64,000 bases of DNA, taken from contig MU619387.1 in the NCBI GenBank assembly GCA_025201805.1, positions 1 to 64,000 on the forward strand, in the 5' to 3' direction. This document shows positions 25,909 to 36,708 of this stretch, in pieces; the first letter of the stretch is position 1; the number at the start of each line of letters is the position of its first letter. The stretch comes from Parasitella parasitica (lineage: Eukaryota > Mucoromycota > Mucoromycetes > Mucorales > Mucoraceae). Below the pieces are notes generated by a model. It was not told the DNA's origin, did no database searches, and saw only the letters and a program-made list of their open reading frames with translations. The position numbers and the translations under genes were made by a program.

Positions 25909-26260
25909 TAACTTTTGATAGAGACATTCCTCAGTGGAAATCAAGTTATGCTCAGATAGCGATGATCATGCCTGTTTTCATCCGCTTTGCATTGCTCTTT
26001 ATCGTAGCCTATCAGCGGTTATATGCAATTTTCGTATGGTTTGCAGAAAAAATTTCTAGATTTCAACAACAATATCATATAAATGTGTTTGCCTGACAGC
26101 CCCAAGTCAATAACATTAAGTTTCCCAACTTAGATTGCGGTTTTACGGCTCTTTTAGCAGAAGTTATGACCAAATGTCTCTTAATGTCTTTAAATTGTGA
26201 AAAAAAAAAAAACGTTTTGCATATACTTTTGATAAATGTGTTGCCCAGTGTAGTCCAAGT
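25909..26260 (+). repeat. Dispersed repeat family A, copy 2
   Basis: Aligns along its length with 41249-41611. The left end is nearly identical (ACTTTTGATAGAGACATT, then AAGTTATGCTCAGATAGCG). The interior shares TGCTCTTTATCGTAGCCTAT and CCCCAAGTCAA-like blocks. The right end (26224-26260) is a degenerate copy of the left-end motif. The right arm of the internal stem-loop is lost here, so this copy looks older than copy 3. Confidence 0.78.
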
Positions 26261-26457
26261 ACTTATATCACATAATCCCTAACTATGCTTGTATTATTAT
26301 TACGGTATTCAGATATATGTCTTGGTCTCAATGATATTTATCACTACGATGTGATGCTTTACTCTTTAGATGATATTATAAGAATTGCACTTCAAAAATG
26401 ATATATTTGTGAATTTCACATTATGTATTTCAACAACAATTTTGGTACTCTGGTTGC

Positions 26458-26481
26458 CAGGTTGCAAAACTTGCAAACCTG
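26458..26481. repeat. Short inverted repeat
   Basis: CAGGTTGCAA and TTGCAAACCTG can pair with one bulged base around a 3-base loop. It lies in otherwise featureless intergenic DNA. Confidence 0.5.
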
Positions 26482-26536
26482 ATTAGTATCCCTTCATTGT
26501 GCATAATAAATAAACTATTGCAGTAGGAACCTCATA

Positions 26537-26701
26537 ATGGTTAACAGATTCTTGTACAAAAGTCGCTACTTATCATCACAAGAACCCAGTTTAAACTCGT
26601 TGTTCAGTTTTGTCAAGAAACAGTTACTTATGGGCTACGTCAATCAACTTGAGTTATCTCATGATGTGCTCAGCTTTAGAACACTGAGATATAAAAGGTA
26701 G
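26537..26701 (+). CDS. Possible 54-aa small protein (doubtful)
   Basis: An ATG-initiated frame of 54 codons starts MVNRFLYKSRYLSSQEPSLN and has a mixed, protein-like composition (Leu, Phe, Lys, Ser) unlike the surrounding AT-rich DNA. No domain, signal peptide or membrane segment is evident. A GT dinucleotide right at the last codons (AAAAGGTAGT) could be a donor leading to further exons. It may equally be chance or a relic of the repeat-rich region. Confidence 0.2.
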   Translation: MVNRFLYKSRYLSSQEPSLNSLFSFVKKQLLMGYVNQLELSHDVLSFRTLRYKR

Positions 26702-27022
26702 TAAATCGAGAAAAAAAAGCAACAGTAGTAGACTTTTCATATGCAATCCAAAATAGTACCTAGTGATTGTTGTGAATATTTTAGAAAGAATAAGTGGAAG
26801 CCTTCAAGCTTTTCTTTTTTTATTTAGAGCCAAAAAGATCCTACAAATTTTACGTTGTGCCATTTCCGGGATTATGGGGCGTTACATCAAGAAAATAGGT
26901 GACCTTCTGGTTTTGTCGATTGACAAATTCCTGACATCCAAAATTCAAGTAAAACTGCTGTGCTATAAAATGAGACTTGTTGGGAAAGAAAAAACAAATT
27001 TTTCTTTGTACAAGTTACAGAC

Positions 27023-27859
27023 ATGATGAGCAATCAGTCCGATGAAGAAGAAGAGGACTACATGTCAACAAAATTCTTGGAAAGTGCACAAGAATTTGAA
27101 TCCAAACGTCAAGAATCGTATATTGAAAAACGCAAACGGCAATTACGCGAACAACAGGAAAAAGCGTATATCAAACCTCGCGCACAATTAGAAGCTGAAG
27201 TGAGAGAGAAAGGTCTTAAGAAAGCAATTGAACAAAGCAACAAGGGTATGAAGATGATGATGAAGATGGGATTCAAACAAGGCCAAGGTTTAGGAAATAG
27301 CACAAGCGGCTCTTCTGGCATCGCAGAGCCTATTAAAGTTGATTTAAAACTGGGGCGTACCGGAATTGGCATGGACACAGAAATCCGCAAAAGAGAAAGG
27401 GAACAGGAGGAAGAGGAGAATCGAAAAAGAGTCCATATGGATCCAGAAGAATTCAGAAATCAAATGGCACAAAAAGCAAAGGATGCACAGCTTTTACGAT
27501 ACATCAATGCCGCTGTTTTTATATGTGAAAACGTGGATGAAGAGAATGGAGTCGAATCAAATATATTATGGACATTAAAGCCCCCTCCACCGCCGCCACC
27601 ACCTTCAATAGAACCAGCTGAGGATGGGGCCAAGGAAAACGATCAAGAGGAGGAAGACGAGAAGCCAGAGGAAACAGATCCAAAATACCCACAACAAGAT
27701 GTGGAATCGCTGAAATCATTGCCATTGACCGACCAACTTGCAAAGCTCATTGCTTATCTAAGGGAAACTTACTTCTATTGCTTTTGGTGCCGTGCCAAAT
27801 ACACAGACAAGCAAGATCTCGATGAAAATTGTCCTGGCACAACAGAAGACGATCATTGA
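27023..27859 (+). CDS. G-patch domain protein 11-like (GPATCH11 family)
   Basis: Nuclear RNA-metabolism protein of the GPATCH11/CCDC75 family; G-patches usually activate DEAH-box helicases. Intronless, 278 aa. An N-terminal acidic start (SDEEEEDYMS) leads into a long charged helix (~25-75). The G-patch is at ~80-110 (MKMGFKQGQGLGNSTSGSSG), and a second helical, Glu-rich segment follows. After a polyproline stretch and an acidic linker comes the family's C-terminal module: LIAYLRETYFYCFWCRAKY, then DENCPGTTEDDH, with C-x2-C likely binding zinc. ATG codons at 27023 and 27026 are adjacent; either could start. Confidence 0.9.
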   Translation: MMSNQSDEEEEDYMSTKFLESAQEFESKRQESYIEKRKRQLREQQEKAYIKPRAQLEAEVREKGLKKAIEQSNKGMKMMMKMGFKQGQGLGNSTSGSSGIAEPIKVDLKLGRTGIGMDTEIRKREREQEEEENRKRVHMDPEEFRNQMAQKAKDAQLLRYINAAVFICENVDEENGVESNILWTLKPPPPPPPPSIEPAEDGAKENDQEEEDEKPEETDPKYPQQDVESLKSLPLTDQLAKLIAYLRETYFYCFWCRAKYTDKQDLDENCPGTTEDDH

Positions 27860-28037
27860 ATGTCTGATAAAACCTCTAACCGCTTCGTTCCTCCAAAAAC
27901 AACACGCATAAAAGTCATGACGCATATTTAGTTGCTGACGAAATAAACATTCAACATTTAAATACACACATGCCTTAGCATTCGCACATGCATACACCAA
28001 TTCTCTCATACCTTTTCTCTATTCATTCTTTCACACA

Positions 28038-28727
28038 ATGGAAATGGCCTCTCCTCCTTCTACAAAATATCTTCGTGCAAAAGCATTTGTCTTTGATTTA
28101 GATGGCACATTGATTGACACAATTCCACTCGTTGAAAAATTCTGGCACCAATTTGCATTTGAACATGGTTTGGATGGCAACAAGATTATAGCCACTTCGC
28201 ATGGCGTACGCACAATCGAAACGATGGCCAAATGGACACCAGATAAAGCTACGCCAGCGCATGCCGATGATTTTGAAAGAAAATTGGCTGAAAAATCTGA
28301 AGGCGTAACGTTACTGCCGGGTATTTCTACATTGCTACAAAAGATACCTCATGGCAAATGGGGGATTTGTACAGGTGGCAATGAATACATGGCAAGAAAG
28401 AGATTAGAGCAATGTGATATTCTGCCACCCAAGGCGATGGTCTGCGGTGATATGGTAAACCAAGGTAAACCGCACCCTGAATGTTACACTCGTGTCATCC
28501 AAGAACTCGGATTCGAGCCTTCGGAGGTAACCGTCTTTGAAGATGCTTCAGCAGGCGTCAAAGCAGCTGTAGATGCAGGGGCTCAAGTAGTTGCTTGCAC
28601 TACAACACATACAGCGGAGCAACTAAAAGAGGCTGGTGCCCATTATGTTGTCAAGTTATTGACAGAGGTTGATTTCACGAATTTACCTGACGGTTCATTT
28701 GAAGTGGAAATAAAAAATACATTGTAG
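28038..28727 (+). CDS. HAD-family sugar/glycerol phosphatase (GPP/DOG-like)
   Basis: Probably dephosphorylates glycerol-3-phosphate or a related small phosphate, as yeast Gpp1/Gpp2 do in osmotic glycerol production. Intronless, 229 aa, close to yeast Gpp length. HAD motif I is FVFDLDGTLIDT (nucleophile and acid/base Asp), motif II is ICTGG, motif III Lys lies in NQGKPHPECY, and motif IV is FEDASAG. The helical cap between motifs I and II carries SHGVRTIETMAKWTPD, resembling the Gpp SHGWRT segment. No targeting signal is seen, so it is likely cytosolic. A 2-deoxyglucose-6-phosphate phosphatase role is the main alternative. Confidence 0.85.
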   Translation: MEMASPPSTKYLRAKAFVFDLDGTLIDTIPLVEKFWHQFAFEHGLDGNKIIATSHGVRTIETMAKWTPDKATPAHADDFERKLAEKSEGVTLLPGISTLLQKIPHGKWGICTGGNEYMARKRLEQCDILPPKAMVCGDMVNQGKPHPECYTRVIQELGFEPSEVTVFEDASAGVKAAVDAGAQVVACTTTHTAEQLKEAGAHYVVKLLTEVDFTNLPDGSFEVEIKNTL

Positions 28728-28861
28728 AAAAACATTTTATACATAACAATTAGAAATAAAATATAGGGTCCTCCTCTACTTTTTGGAATTCAAATATACC
28801 GCTATAAGATATCTATCGATTGAGAACTCGAGCCGCATATATACGTGTCTATGTATTAAAC

Positions 28862-30686
28862 TTACCCTACACACTCATCCGTATTTGCAATGAACAATGA
28901 GTGATCTTCGGGAGTAAAAGCTACTCAGGCACAATTGTAAATAATGGCTAAATCATTCAAAAAAAATAAAAATAAAAATAAAAAAACTTACAAACACCTG
29001 CAATATCGCCAAACATATCGATAACTTGACTCGAATTGTATGTTTGCGTCTCATATATATGTACAAAGTCGATGGGTTCTACATGCATAGGTTTAAATTC
29101 CATGCTCTTTCATGTACCAATACGGGCATTACCTGCAGCTGCTAAATACTGTCCATCATTCGAATAATGCAGTGATCTGATGGCACCTACACTAGATCCT
29201 AGCACATGCAGAGCTTTTGAAGCATTGCGGATATCATAAACTCTTCTTTGAGTGAATACGACTATTTGCATATACACAGGTATTTATATATCTCTATTTA
29301 CCTTGTCGTTCTATCTTGGTTTCCGGTAGCAAATGTCCTGCCGTCAGGATTCCAACAGCAAGCAAATGAAAAATCAAAATGCTCGTCTATTGTTACAATA
29401 GCTAACATGATATGTGAATACAAAAACTGTGCATGTTTTGTACATAGCAAAGGTGGCACTTACATTCTCCATTATTTGCATCAACTAAATGCGTTTCAGT
29501 AGAGTCGCCTACGAGGCATAGCATATTTTGGTCTGGAGAGGTGGCAGAGCACTAGAATAGCGTTAATGCATCTGCTGTTCACACATGATGGTAATATTAC
29601 ATTGACTGCAAATGGCATTGACAACGTTTGCTGAATCTGGGTAGTTCCCAAATTGATGTATTTAACCGAGGAATTGTTGTTGGATACAATGCCTAATGTC
29701 ACGCCTTGTTTGTCTTGTATGATTTCAGCATAGTTTGTGATCCCTGGTGGTGTGCTCGCATTTGATAGGTATTGAATTGGCGAATCTGAATCCAGTGATT
29801 TCCATGCATATTCACCTTGAAATCCACCCACAAACAGTAGCTGATGTCCACATGTTATGCTGGTTATTTTACATAAGAGACTACCTGGCATATTTGCAAC
29901 TGATAGGTCCATGACTTGAGAGCTTTTTTGTCGTTGAGGCGACCATTGTCGAACCGTATCCCCCCCTAAAACGAGCAAATCATTAATTTCTGTAGAGTCC
30001 CATCATGCGAAACAACGTACAAATGTAGTACACATTGTTTTTATTTGTAGACCATACTAGATTTCGTAATTGAAAATGACCAATGCTGCATGGCTCGCTG
30101 ATTTTCGATGATTTGAATGTGTAATACTCTTCGTTCTTCGTAACTGGTTTTGTTTGTTGCGACTGTATTTGCTCTTCAAGTGTGTCGTCCTCATCATCAC
30201 CTTTGCAGCTCAAGTAAGTTTCATATTCTCTGACCCGCTGATTCCTATATTCATCTCTTGTCATAGTTTCTTTGAACCAATCGATTCCTTGCTGTACAAA
30301 TACGTTAATGCGTTCACACGGCATTTTTCTATCCAACATCCGAAACGTACCATATCGATTCCTCTAATGCACATATCCTCAGTGATGACATTATCCTGTT
30401 ATACCTCATTAGTGCGAGAATAACGTTAGGAAAGATTTAGTTGTCTTACTGTAAATATCGGTTTATCCTGGGCTTCGTCGCTGTATTTTGTTAAATGTGG
30501 CAAACTTATAAAAGTTGGGGTATCGGCCATGCTGATGGAAGATGCAGAAGCTAAAGAAGGATTTAATAATAGTTTAACCAAGGCGACGGTGCGATTCCAT
30601 GCCAATGCAATTCCCTCACCTTCTTCCGTATAGTCCTGCGGGTAATAAGAAAAATCGTCCATTGGTTCATGCCGTAGGGCCAACAT
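28862..30686 (-). CDS. WD40-repeat protein (S. pombe C2A9.03-like family)
   Basis: Predicted beta-propeller scaffold of unknown role. Eight exons keep phase (30686-30450, 30363-30021, 29965-29601, 29551-29464, 29386-29302, 29242-29133, 29078-28992, 28920-28862), giving 457 aa. Family landmarks: RNRYGTFRM, HFQLRNLVWSTNKNNVYY, FVGGFQGEYAWK, ACCWNPDGRTFATGNQD, RVYDIRNA, EPIDFVHIYETQTY and GVSFTPEDHSLFIA. The start is uncertain: ATG at 30686 (MLALRHEP) or 30755, the latter adding a hydrophobic, UTR-like lead. The last five exons are each under 115 nt, so simple frame scanning misses the C-terminal third. It lies head-to-tail behind the PP2A scaffold gene. Confidence 0.82.
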
Positions 30687-30826
30687 TTTTTTCAAGACAA
30701 TAACAAGTAAAAGAAGTGAAAGAAAAGAAGAGCAAGTTAATCTCCTTTTTATCATATTTGATCTTGGCCACCACAGTAGTAACCGGAACCTGCCCCTTTC
30801 AACTTGATCTAGTTGTTTTAATTACA

Positions 30827-30834
30827 TGACGTCA
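30827..30834. promoter_or_regulatory. CRE/ATF palindrome TGACGTCA
   Basis: A perfect bZIP (ATF/CREB) site between the end of the PP2A scaffold gene and the start of the WD40 gene, about 140 bases before the WD40 ATG. Position fits a promoter element; occupancy is inference. Confidence 0.4.
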
Positions 30835-30909
30835 AAATAGTCTGTTTTACGTTTATGTATAAGTAGAAAAACAAAAAACAATGGATCATGATAACAATAG
30901 AATATTTAT

Positions 30910-33225
30910 TTAATTACTTTGTGCTGTTAAAACAATTAGGATCAAAATAGAACATATACAAAAGAAATCGACAATTACTTACCTAATATCAAAGCCTTCT
31001 CAGCAAAGAATCGGACATCGACATCAGAATCCTTGCTTAGTTTATCAAGGACTTCAATAACTTCTTTGGAGACTTCCGCAGTGGAACTCTGCTTCAAAAT
31101 AGGTACCAACACTTCCAGTGATTTAGCAACGTTGAATCTGACATTTGGAATGGGATCGTTTACAAGCTCGATGACAGTAGGAAGCACTTTCTCTTGTATG
31201 ATTTCGGGTGTGAGGGAAACTGCCATTGTTGACAGTGTAAAAAGTGTAGTCATTCTATACAGATAATTTTCATTATGTGCCATATCAATAACTTGAGGTA
31301 AAACTGTGTTTTTAGCCCACTCGTATCCAAATATCTCGACGAGCTTCTTGAGGTTCGTTGTTGCTGCGTCCCTGATCGAAAATACGGCATCAGCCAACCA
31401 TGATAAACATAACCCGAGTAGCTTCTCATCAAAGAATCCAACACCCAACTGTGATGCTAGTAAGGGAATGTATTCTATAATTGCTAATCTGACTCTCCAT
31501 TGTTTATCTTCGGCCAACTCGACAATAGCAGGTAGAAGGGATTGAGAGAGACGCTCTACGCCAATGACTGCACGAATAAGGATAATAATTGGAGTTAGGT
31601 TTACGATATATCTCGAGCGTTAGATTCCTCACCTTGATTGACATTTTCAAGTTTGGATATAATATTAAGTCGAACGTCAGGGAAATCGTCTTTGAGTAGT
31701 TGGAGAAATAGGGGTAAAAGGTATTCGATAGTTCTATATGATATCAATGAGTTTGCTTAAATCATCATCTTTGAGAGAATCCACTTACAAATCCTTGCCT
31801 AGTATAGGCGCGAATCCACTAATGTTTGTAGCTACAGCAGCACGAACATGTTGATTTGTATCAATAACGAGGTCTTTTATACATGGAAGGATTTTATCAA
31901 TGACAACTTGCTGATCAATCAACTTTGAATAACCTACACAACAGCTTTCAGTACTTGGACCTCTGGCATGAAATGAAATAAAGCTTACGTGGTGCTTGTC
32001 CGATAGACAGTATCTTGACTTCGCCTTCGCTATCTTTGATGAGTCCAACAAACAATGTAACCATTTCTTCGCGTGTAATAGATTCTCCCAAAGCTTCGCA
32101 GAGATCATTAAAATGCGTTGCTACCATGTATCTAACTCTCCACGATCTATCTTGACCCAAAGATCGAAGTGTACTTAACAAATATTGCCGACATTCATCA
32201 GGAGTAAACATCTTTGCAATCTGAACCAAGTCTTCTACAGTTAATAATCGAACTGTGTCCTGATCGTCATTCGTAAGTCGAAGGAATAATGGCAAAATAT
32301 GGTTAATTAATTGCTGTTGAGTCAATTCCTTGGAGAATTCCTGGCAAAAACCGGCACAGGTGGCCGTTAGTAACTATGGTTACTCTATGCAATTTAAAGT
32401 GTACTTACAGCAAGGGCCTTGGCAGCTGCTCTCTTTACCATAGGCGTATCATCTTGAATGAGTTGAGCAAATGCGGCTCTCAAATCATTTTGCTGTTCAG
32501 TCGTGCATTTCGAGTAACCAACAGCATAGAGGCCACAAGCAGAAATACGACCCGTAAACCAATCAGCAGTTGTTAAACGCTTTAACAAAGGCAAGAAATA
32601 CTGCGTGATATGAGTAGGACTCAGCAGCTTGACAATCTTATTCATAGACTCCACAGCTTTATCTCTGACGAGAACTTCCTCTACAGTAGCCAAATGTTCC
32701 AAAGGTTCTAACAAACAGTGGGCGAATTCAGGGCCACCAACATGCTCAGAGAAATTGGCGAGCTCTTCGGCAACAGCCAACAGTACTTCGTCCTCATCGT
32801 CAATACCCTCTAGAACAAACAAATTAAGACATTTTCTGAGATGAGGCAAGTTTATACTGACCATTCAGAAAAGGTATCAACTCTTCTCGTGTCCTTTGTG
32901 GGCCCAAAGCCATAGCAATAGTGCCCAAATTACGAATAGCATTCAAGCGTAGTTGGACATCTTCGTTTTTAAGCTCGTCAACCAACACAGCAATAGGATA
33001 CAGCTCTTGCTCTTCGCTCACTTTTGAAATCGGTTCAGCACCGAGATTATTACTGCTGTTGTCAATATTGCTTGTGGTGCTGGATGGCGCTTCTGCTGCA
33101 GATGACGTAGGAGTATCGCTAGGAGCAACCGTGATGTCCATAGCAGACAGCTCGCTGCTTGCATTCGTGTTATCTGATGCCGCTTCATGTGTACGAACAT
33201 CTGCTGTGGTGGGTTCTACTTCCAT
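30910..33225 (-). CDS. PP2A scaffold subunit A (PR65/Tpd3-like)
   Basis: HEAT-repeat scaffold that joins PP2A catalytic and B-type regulatory subunits. Exons 33225-32862, 32809-32409, 32340-31989, 31933-31789, 31733-31633, 31567-30983 and a 14-nt last exon 30923-30910 give 653 aa. The HEAT array covers most of the protein, with typical intra-repeat pieces ([75 protein letters not shown]). An acidic Ser/Thr-rich extension of ~65 residues precedes the first repeat, making it longer than human PR65 (589). If the last intron (donor G|GTAAGT) is not removed, translation stops at 30975 with almost the same length. Confidence 0.93.
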
Positions 33226-33518
33226 TTTTATTAAGCTGAGAGATAACAAAAGAGAGATAGAAAAAAGATATATGAACAAACAAAGTGCTGGTGCACCTCG
33301 CGCCTTGGAGAAAAAAAGATAGATTGGGTCACTCAAACAAATTTAAGGAGAGAGGCTAAAGCGAGCCAATCACTACAGATATATGTTAAAGTTAAGAGAG
33401 CTCCTGTATGATGAGGGGATCATTATAAGATGACAACAAAATTTGTGTAATTGTCCTCAACATCGTATAAATGGTGCGCACAATCCAAGTAGGTTGAGAA
33501 AATTCGTCAAAAACTCCA

Positions 33519-34124
33519 ATGCTTTCCATCAAAAAGATCTCTCTCATACTCATCATCGTATTGTCTGGTGTCTCAAAAGCATACATCGTTCCCGATGACT
33601 CTAACTCTGTCTCGGCAAGCAGCTGGCCACGTCAAGGATGCGCTCGCGTAAAAGACATCGAGTCGGTGGAACATAGTTCACACTTTGTTTTCAAGCAGCA
33701 TTCGCTCTTGGATGACCCAACAGAGTGTTATGCATATGGCATTGCCAAAGACTCGTCTCCCAGATGTGTGTTGTATATGCTTGAACATCTTTGTTCGTTT
33801 GGGAATAGTCCGGCTTGGATTTCAAAATGCCACTATGCATACTATTCAGGTATCTTCAGTAATTATACTTTCTTTCACACATCCACTGATCACAAATGTA
33901 TATATATGAATTTTGCCCATTCAGAATCAATCGATGTAAACCCTACTGAAAAGTCTCAGAGAGAGCCCACAATTCAAGAAAAAAACTTTATAGACCCTGT
34001 ATTTTTTTTAGCAAAGAATCTTTCAGAACAGAGCAATGCTTGTATCAATGAAAGTAAAGCCAACGCTGCTCTGTTATCATGCACATGTGCCAATATGTAT
34101 GTCCATCTTGATGTAACCATGTAA
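33519..34124 (+). CDS. Small secreted cysteine-rich protein
   Basis: Not recognised. Intronless, 201 aa. A clear signal peptide (MLSIKKISLILIIVLSGVSKA, ~1-21) precedes a mature chain with nine cysteines (41, 70, 83, 92, 104, 127, 175, 188, 190) and three N-glycosylation sequons (N115-Y-T, N167-L-S, N177-E-S). No transmembrane segment or GPI signal follows. Size, secretion and Cys content match the loose class of fungal small secreted proteins, which includes effectors, but also wall and adhesion proteins. It faces the PP2A scaffold gene head to head, with ATGs 293 bases apart. An odd cysteine count leaves at least one free or intermolecular thiol. Confidence 0.65.
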   Translation: MLSIKKISLILIIVLSGVSKAYIVPDDSNSVSASSWPRQGCARVKDIESVEHSSHFVFKQHSLLDDPTECYAYGIAKDSSPRCVLYMLEHLCSFGNSPAWISKCHYAYYSGIFSNYTFFHTSTDHKCIYMNFAHSESIDVNPTEKSQREPTIQEKNFIDPVFFLAKNLSEQSNACINESKANAALLSCTCANMYVHLDVTM

Positions 34125-35622
34125 AAAAATTCATTAAAATTATATTACTCGTCTTTAAACAAATGTCTTTATCCCGTTTCTCAACAGCCTATATTCTGCA
34201 TTTCATGCTTCCATTCTCTTCTTCTACGAGAAGACATCCAAGAGTGAATATGATAACACATATTACTAGAATCATCTAGAACCTCATAATTTAACTTTCG
34301 TGGTTCAATTTGGTGCTTCATGGTTTCAGCCTACTTGCGACGTCTGTGAATGGAGCCCCTCTAATGTACTATACGTCAATCGTTTTATTCTTTATGTTTC
34401 TTCGAGTTGCCAAAAGCGCAAGATGTTTCATTAGGCGCCATTAGGAATTAGAGGTACTGTATGCATTATTCCATTGAGTTTCAACATCAAAGATGTTTGT
34501 TGCGGTTTGTATTAGAGGGTAGAAATAATAAAACAAACCATGATTCAGTAACATGTTTTATTAAATAGTGTTTGCTGAAGGCAATGCAATTGTATTGTAC
34601 ATGGAATATTTTACCCAATCTTTCAATGTCTCCTGTTTTCGCTATTGTTATTCTTTATAAAATAAGACGTATGGTTGAGATAAGCTACACTCATATCAAA
34701 AACCCATTCACCAAAGCCGAGGTACTGATCAACATAGCCCCGAATCGTACTACTTTCGATCTTTGAAGTCGCTGGTCTTTTCATAATAATGAAAATTAGT
34801 ATTTTCGTTTAAAATGATAAAATACCCTATACACTACTGTAGTCCTGTTGATCGTTTAATACCAGCCAGCACTGTTGTAATCAAAATAGCGTCGAATGTA
34901 TAATGGAGTAACTTGCTCATAGTTCTTTGGTATCAGTAGAGAAGTAAAACGAGGAGGAAAAAAGTCGAAGAGAAAAAAAAAGCTTGGTCCTGTATCACGT
35001 TTTCGTTTTATACGCAGCAGCAGTGCCCATTGACAGTTGATTTAGTTCTTGTCCTTTGAGGTGCCATAAATGCTCGTCCTACATATAACAAAGGAAAAGA
35101 ATGTTGTAGAATGGCATGTTATAAAACAACCAGCAATCAAATAAGGCTGCTAACATGTTCACCAATGTGTTAAAGAATATCTCCAGAGAAGACCTTGAGC
35201 TGTGAATCGACCTTAGATCGTGATTAAATGATGCCGAGTTTTATACACATAACTTGTTGCTGTTCTCTAGCACACGCAGTTCCTGTGTCATACATGCATA
35301 TCATGGAGTTAAACCCATCTCAAACATGAGCGGTGCTGATTGACGATTTGAATTCAAAAAGGGAATTGTGCCTAAACATTACAAGCCTAGGTATCTTTCG
35401 ATTCTAAGCTTATATTTAACACATTTTCTAAACGTATGCATTCCTTTGCATGTTGTATAATCGTTGAACAGCTTCAATAGATTATGGTTACTGATCTGAA
35501 CTGCACGTCACGAGCATAGTGAGGCTATGTTTGAAATGGGAAGCTTATTTCTCAGCTTCTTGAACCACCCCCATGCCTTCATAATCAAGTTGTTTTCGAC
35601 CCGACATTTTTAACTACTAGAA
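34125..35622. other. Long intergenic region
   Basis: 1.5 kb, AT-rich, between the secreted protein and the Tim17-family gene. A plus-strand frame at 34572-34766 looks like chance. An isolated candidate terminal exon on the minus strand (34995-35078) is listed separately. No RNA gene is seen. Confidence 0.5.
34995..35078 (-). other. Possible orphan terminal exon (minus strand)
   Basis: After a good acceptor (TTATATGTAG) the frame reads 27 codons, DEHLWHLKGQELNQLSMGTA plus AAYKTKT and a stop. The amphipathic, Leu-spaced composition is protein-like and unlike its surroundings. I could not find convincing upstream exons between 35079 and 35607, so it may be a gene with tiny exons, a relic, or chance. 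Confidence 0.2.
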
Positions 35623-36395
35623 ATGGACAAGAACGCACGGATTACAGCGCCTCCCACACCTCATGTAGACATATCTTCACCGCCAACTTTACCCACACCG
35701 TTGCCGCATTCACACTTGACAGAACAAGAATACACATTCTCAAATGTACCTTTTGACAACATTACAAATTATGATCAGCACGAGCAGTACGAAGAATCTG
35801 CTATTCTTCGTGCAGGTTTAGCCACCAAACCTCGCCTTGTGTTAATGACATCCATTGGATCTTTCTGGGGATTTAGCATTGGGGCATTTATAGGAGGTAA
35901 ACAATCCGGCTTGCAATATCTAGCAGAGAACGCACATAAACTACCCACTACTGTCCAGGGCTGGTATTTTTATCACAAAACAAAAAACTACAGAATGATG
36001 CTGGGCGGCGTGAAACGAGGCGTGCGATTTGCTGGTAAAACCGGTGGGCTATGTCTGTTGTATGGATCATTGGAAGCAGCATTGGATGATATGCGAGGAG
36101 AAGCAGATGTGATGAATTCGATCGCTGCTGGTGTGACTACAGGCACTGTATTTTCAGCATTAAGTAAGTTGCTAGCATGGAACTGGTCGATCTTGGTGCT
36201 AATTGCTTTTGTCTAATAGCGAGATTAACAAGGGGATCTTTCAGATATTCAGTAGTGTTTGGCGCCATTTTTGGATTAGCAGCAGGTGGTCTTTCCGATT
36301 TACATCGATTTGCATCAGGAAATCCACCCTCTTACATCCTGAAATTAACACAGCTGATTGATGGCAAGAAGGAATTAGACAAAAAGGTTGAATAA
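35623..36395 (+). CDS. Tim17/Tim22/Tim23-family mitochondrial membrane protein
   Basis: Inner-membrane protein of the Tim17 superfamily, which includes translocase channels and the complex I assembly factor TIMMDC1. Two exons (35623-36163, 36220-36395) give 238 aa. The first ~60 residues are Pro-rich and hydrophilic. Four glycine-rich membrane segments follow: around SIGSFWGFSIGAFIGG, LGGVKRGVRFAGKTGGLCLL, MNSIAAGVTTGTVFSAL and YSVVFGAIFGLAAGGL, with GxxxG packing motifs. The order and the long N-terminus fit a TIMMDC1-like protein better than core Tim17 or Tim23, but this is a judgement by eye. The first exon alone would read on into a false C-terminus. Confidence 0.7.
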
Positions 36396-36708
36396 AATGT
36401 ATGTTGCTTATAGATCCTGCCTCGTTCTCAAGCATCCAAGAGCATATGATAAGTCTTTGGCAATCAATTTCTGGCAGTGTGTAACACGTCCGTTGTTGCC
36501 GAGATAGCATATGATATAATGGTGATGTGCTGTACATACAACCGTTTCGGTCATACCTTTTATTTTGGGCGTAAATCATGCCTTGACTTGGGTGTCTCAC
36601 AAAACCCTAAATAAGAAATGCCGTTTTAAAAAGTGATGCATGTAAAAAAAAGTGCGAAACAAATCGTCCTCGGCTATTCTCTTTTCTTCTTTAACATTTG
36701 CAAAAAAA
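36396..36708. other. Intergenic region, Tim17-family gene / anoctamin
   Basis: Short tandem-orientation spacer with a CT-rich tract (36676-36691) shortly before the anoctamin ATG. Nothing else is seen. Confidence 0.5.

Larger units (their letters stand above)
25403..27022. other. Long intergenic region with repeat A copy 2
   Basis: 1.6 kb of AT-rich DNA. It holds family A copy 2, a small hairpin (26458-26481) and a 54-codon frame at 26537, each listed separately. The remainder shows nothing I can support. Confidence 0.55.

Noticed and set aside
35548-35607. Minus-strand frame starting MSGRKQLDYEGMGVV just before the Tim17-family gene
   Set aside because: Only 20 codons, its ATG lies 15 bases from the divergent ATG at 35623, and no donor site continues it.
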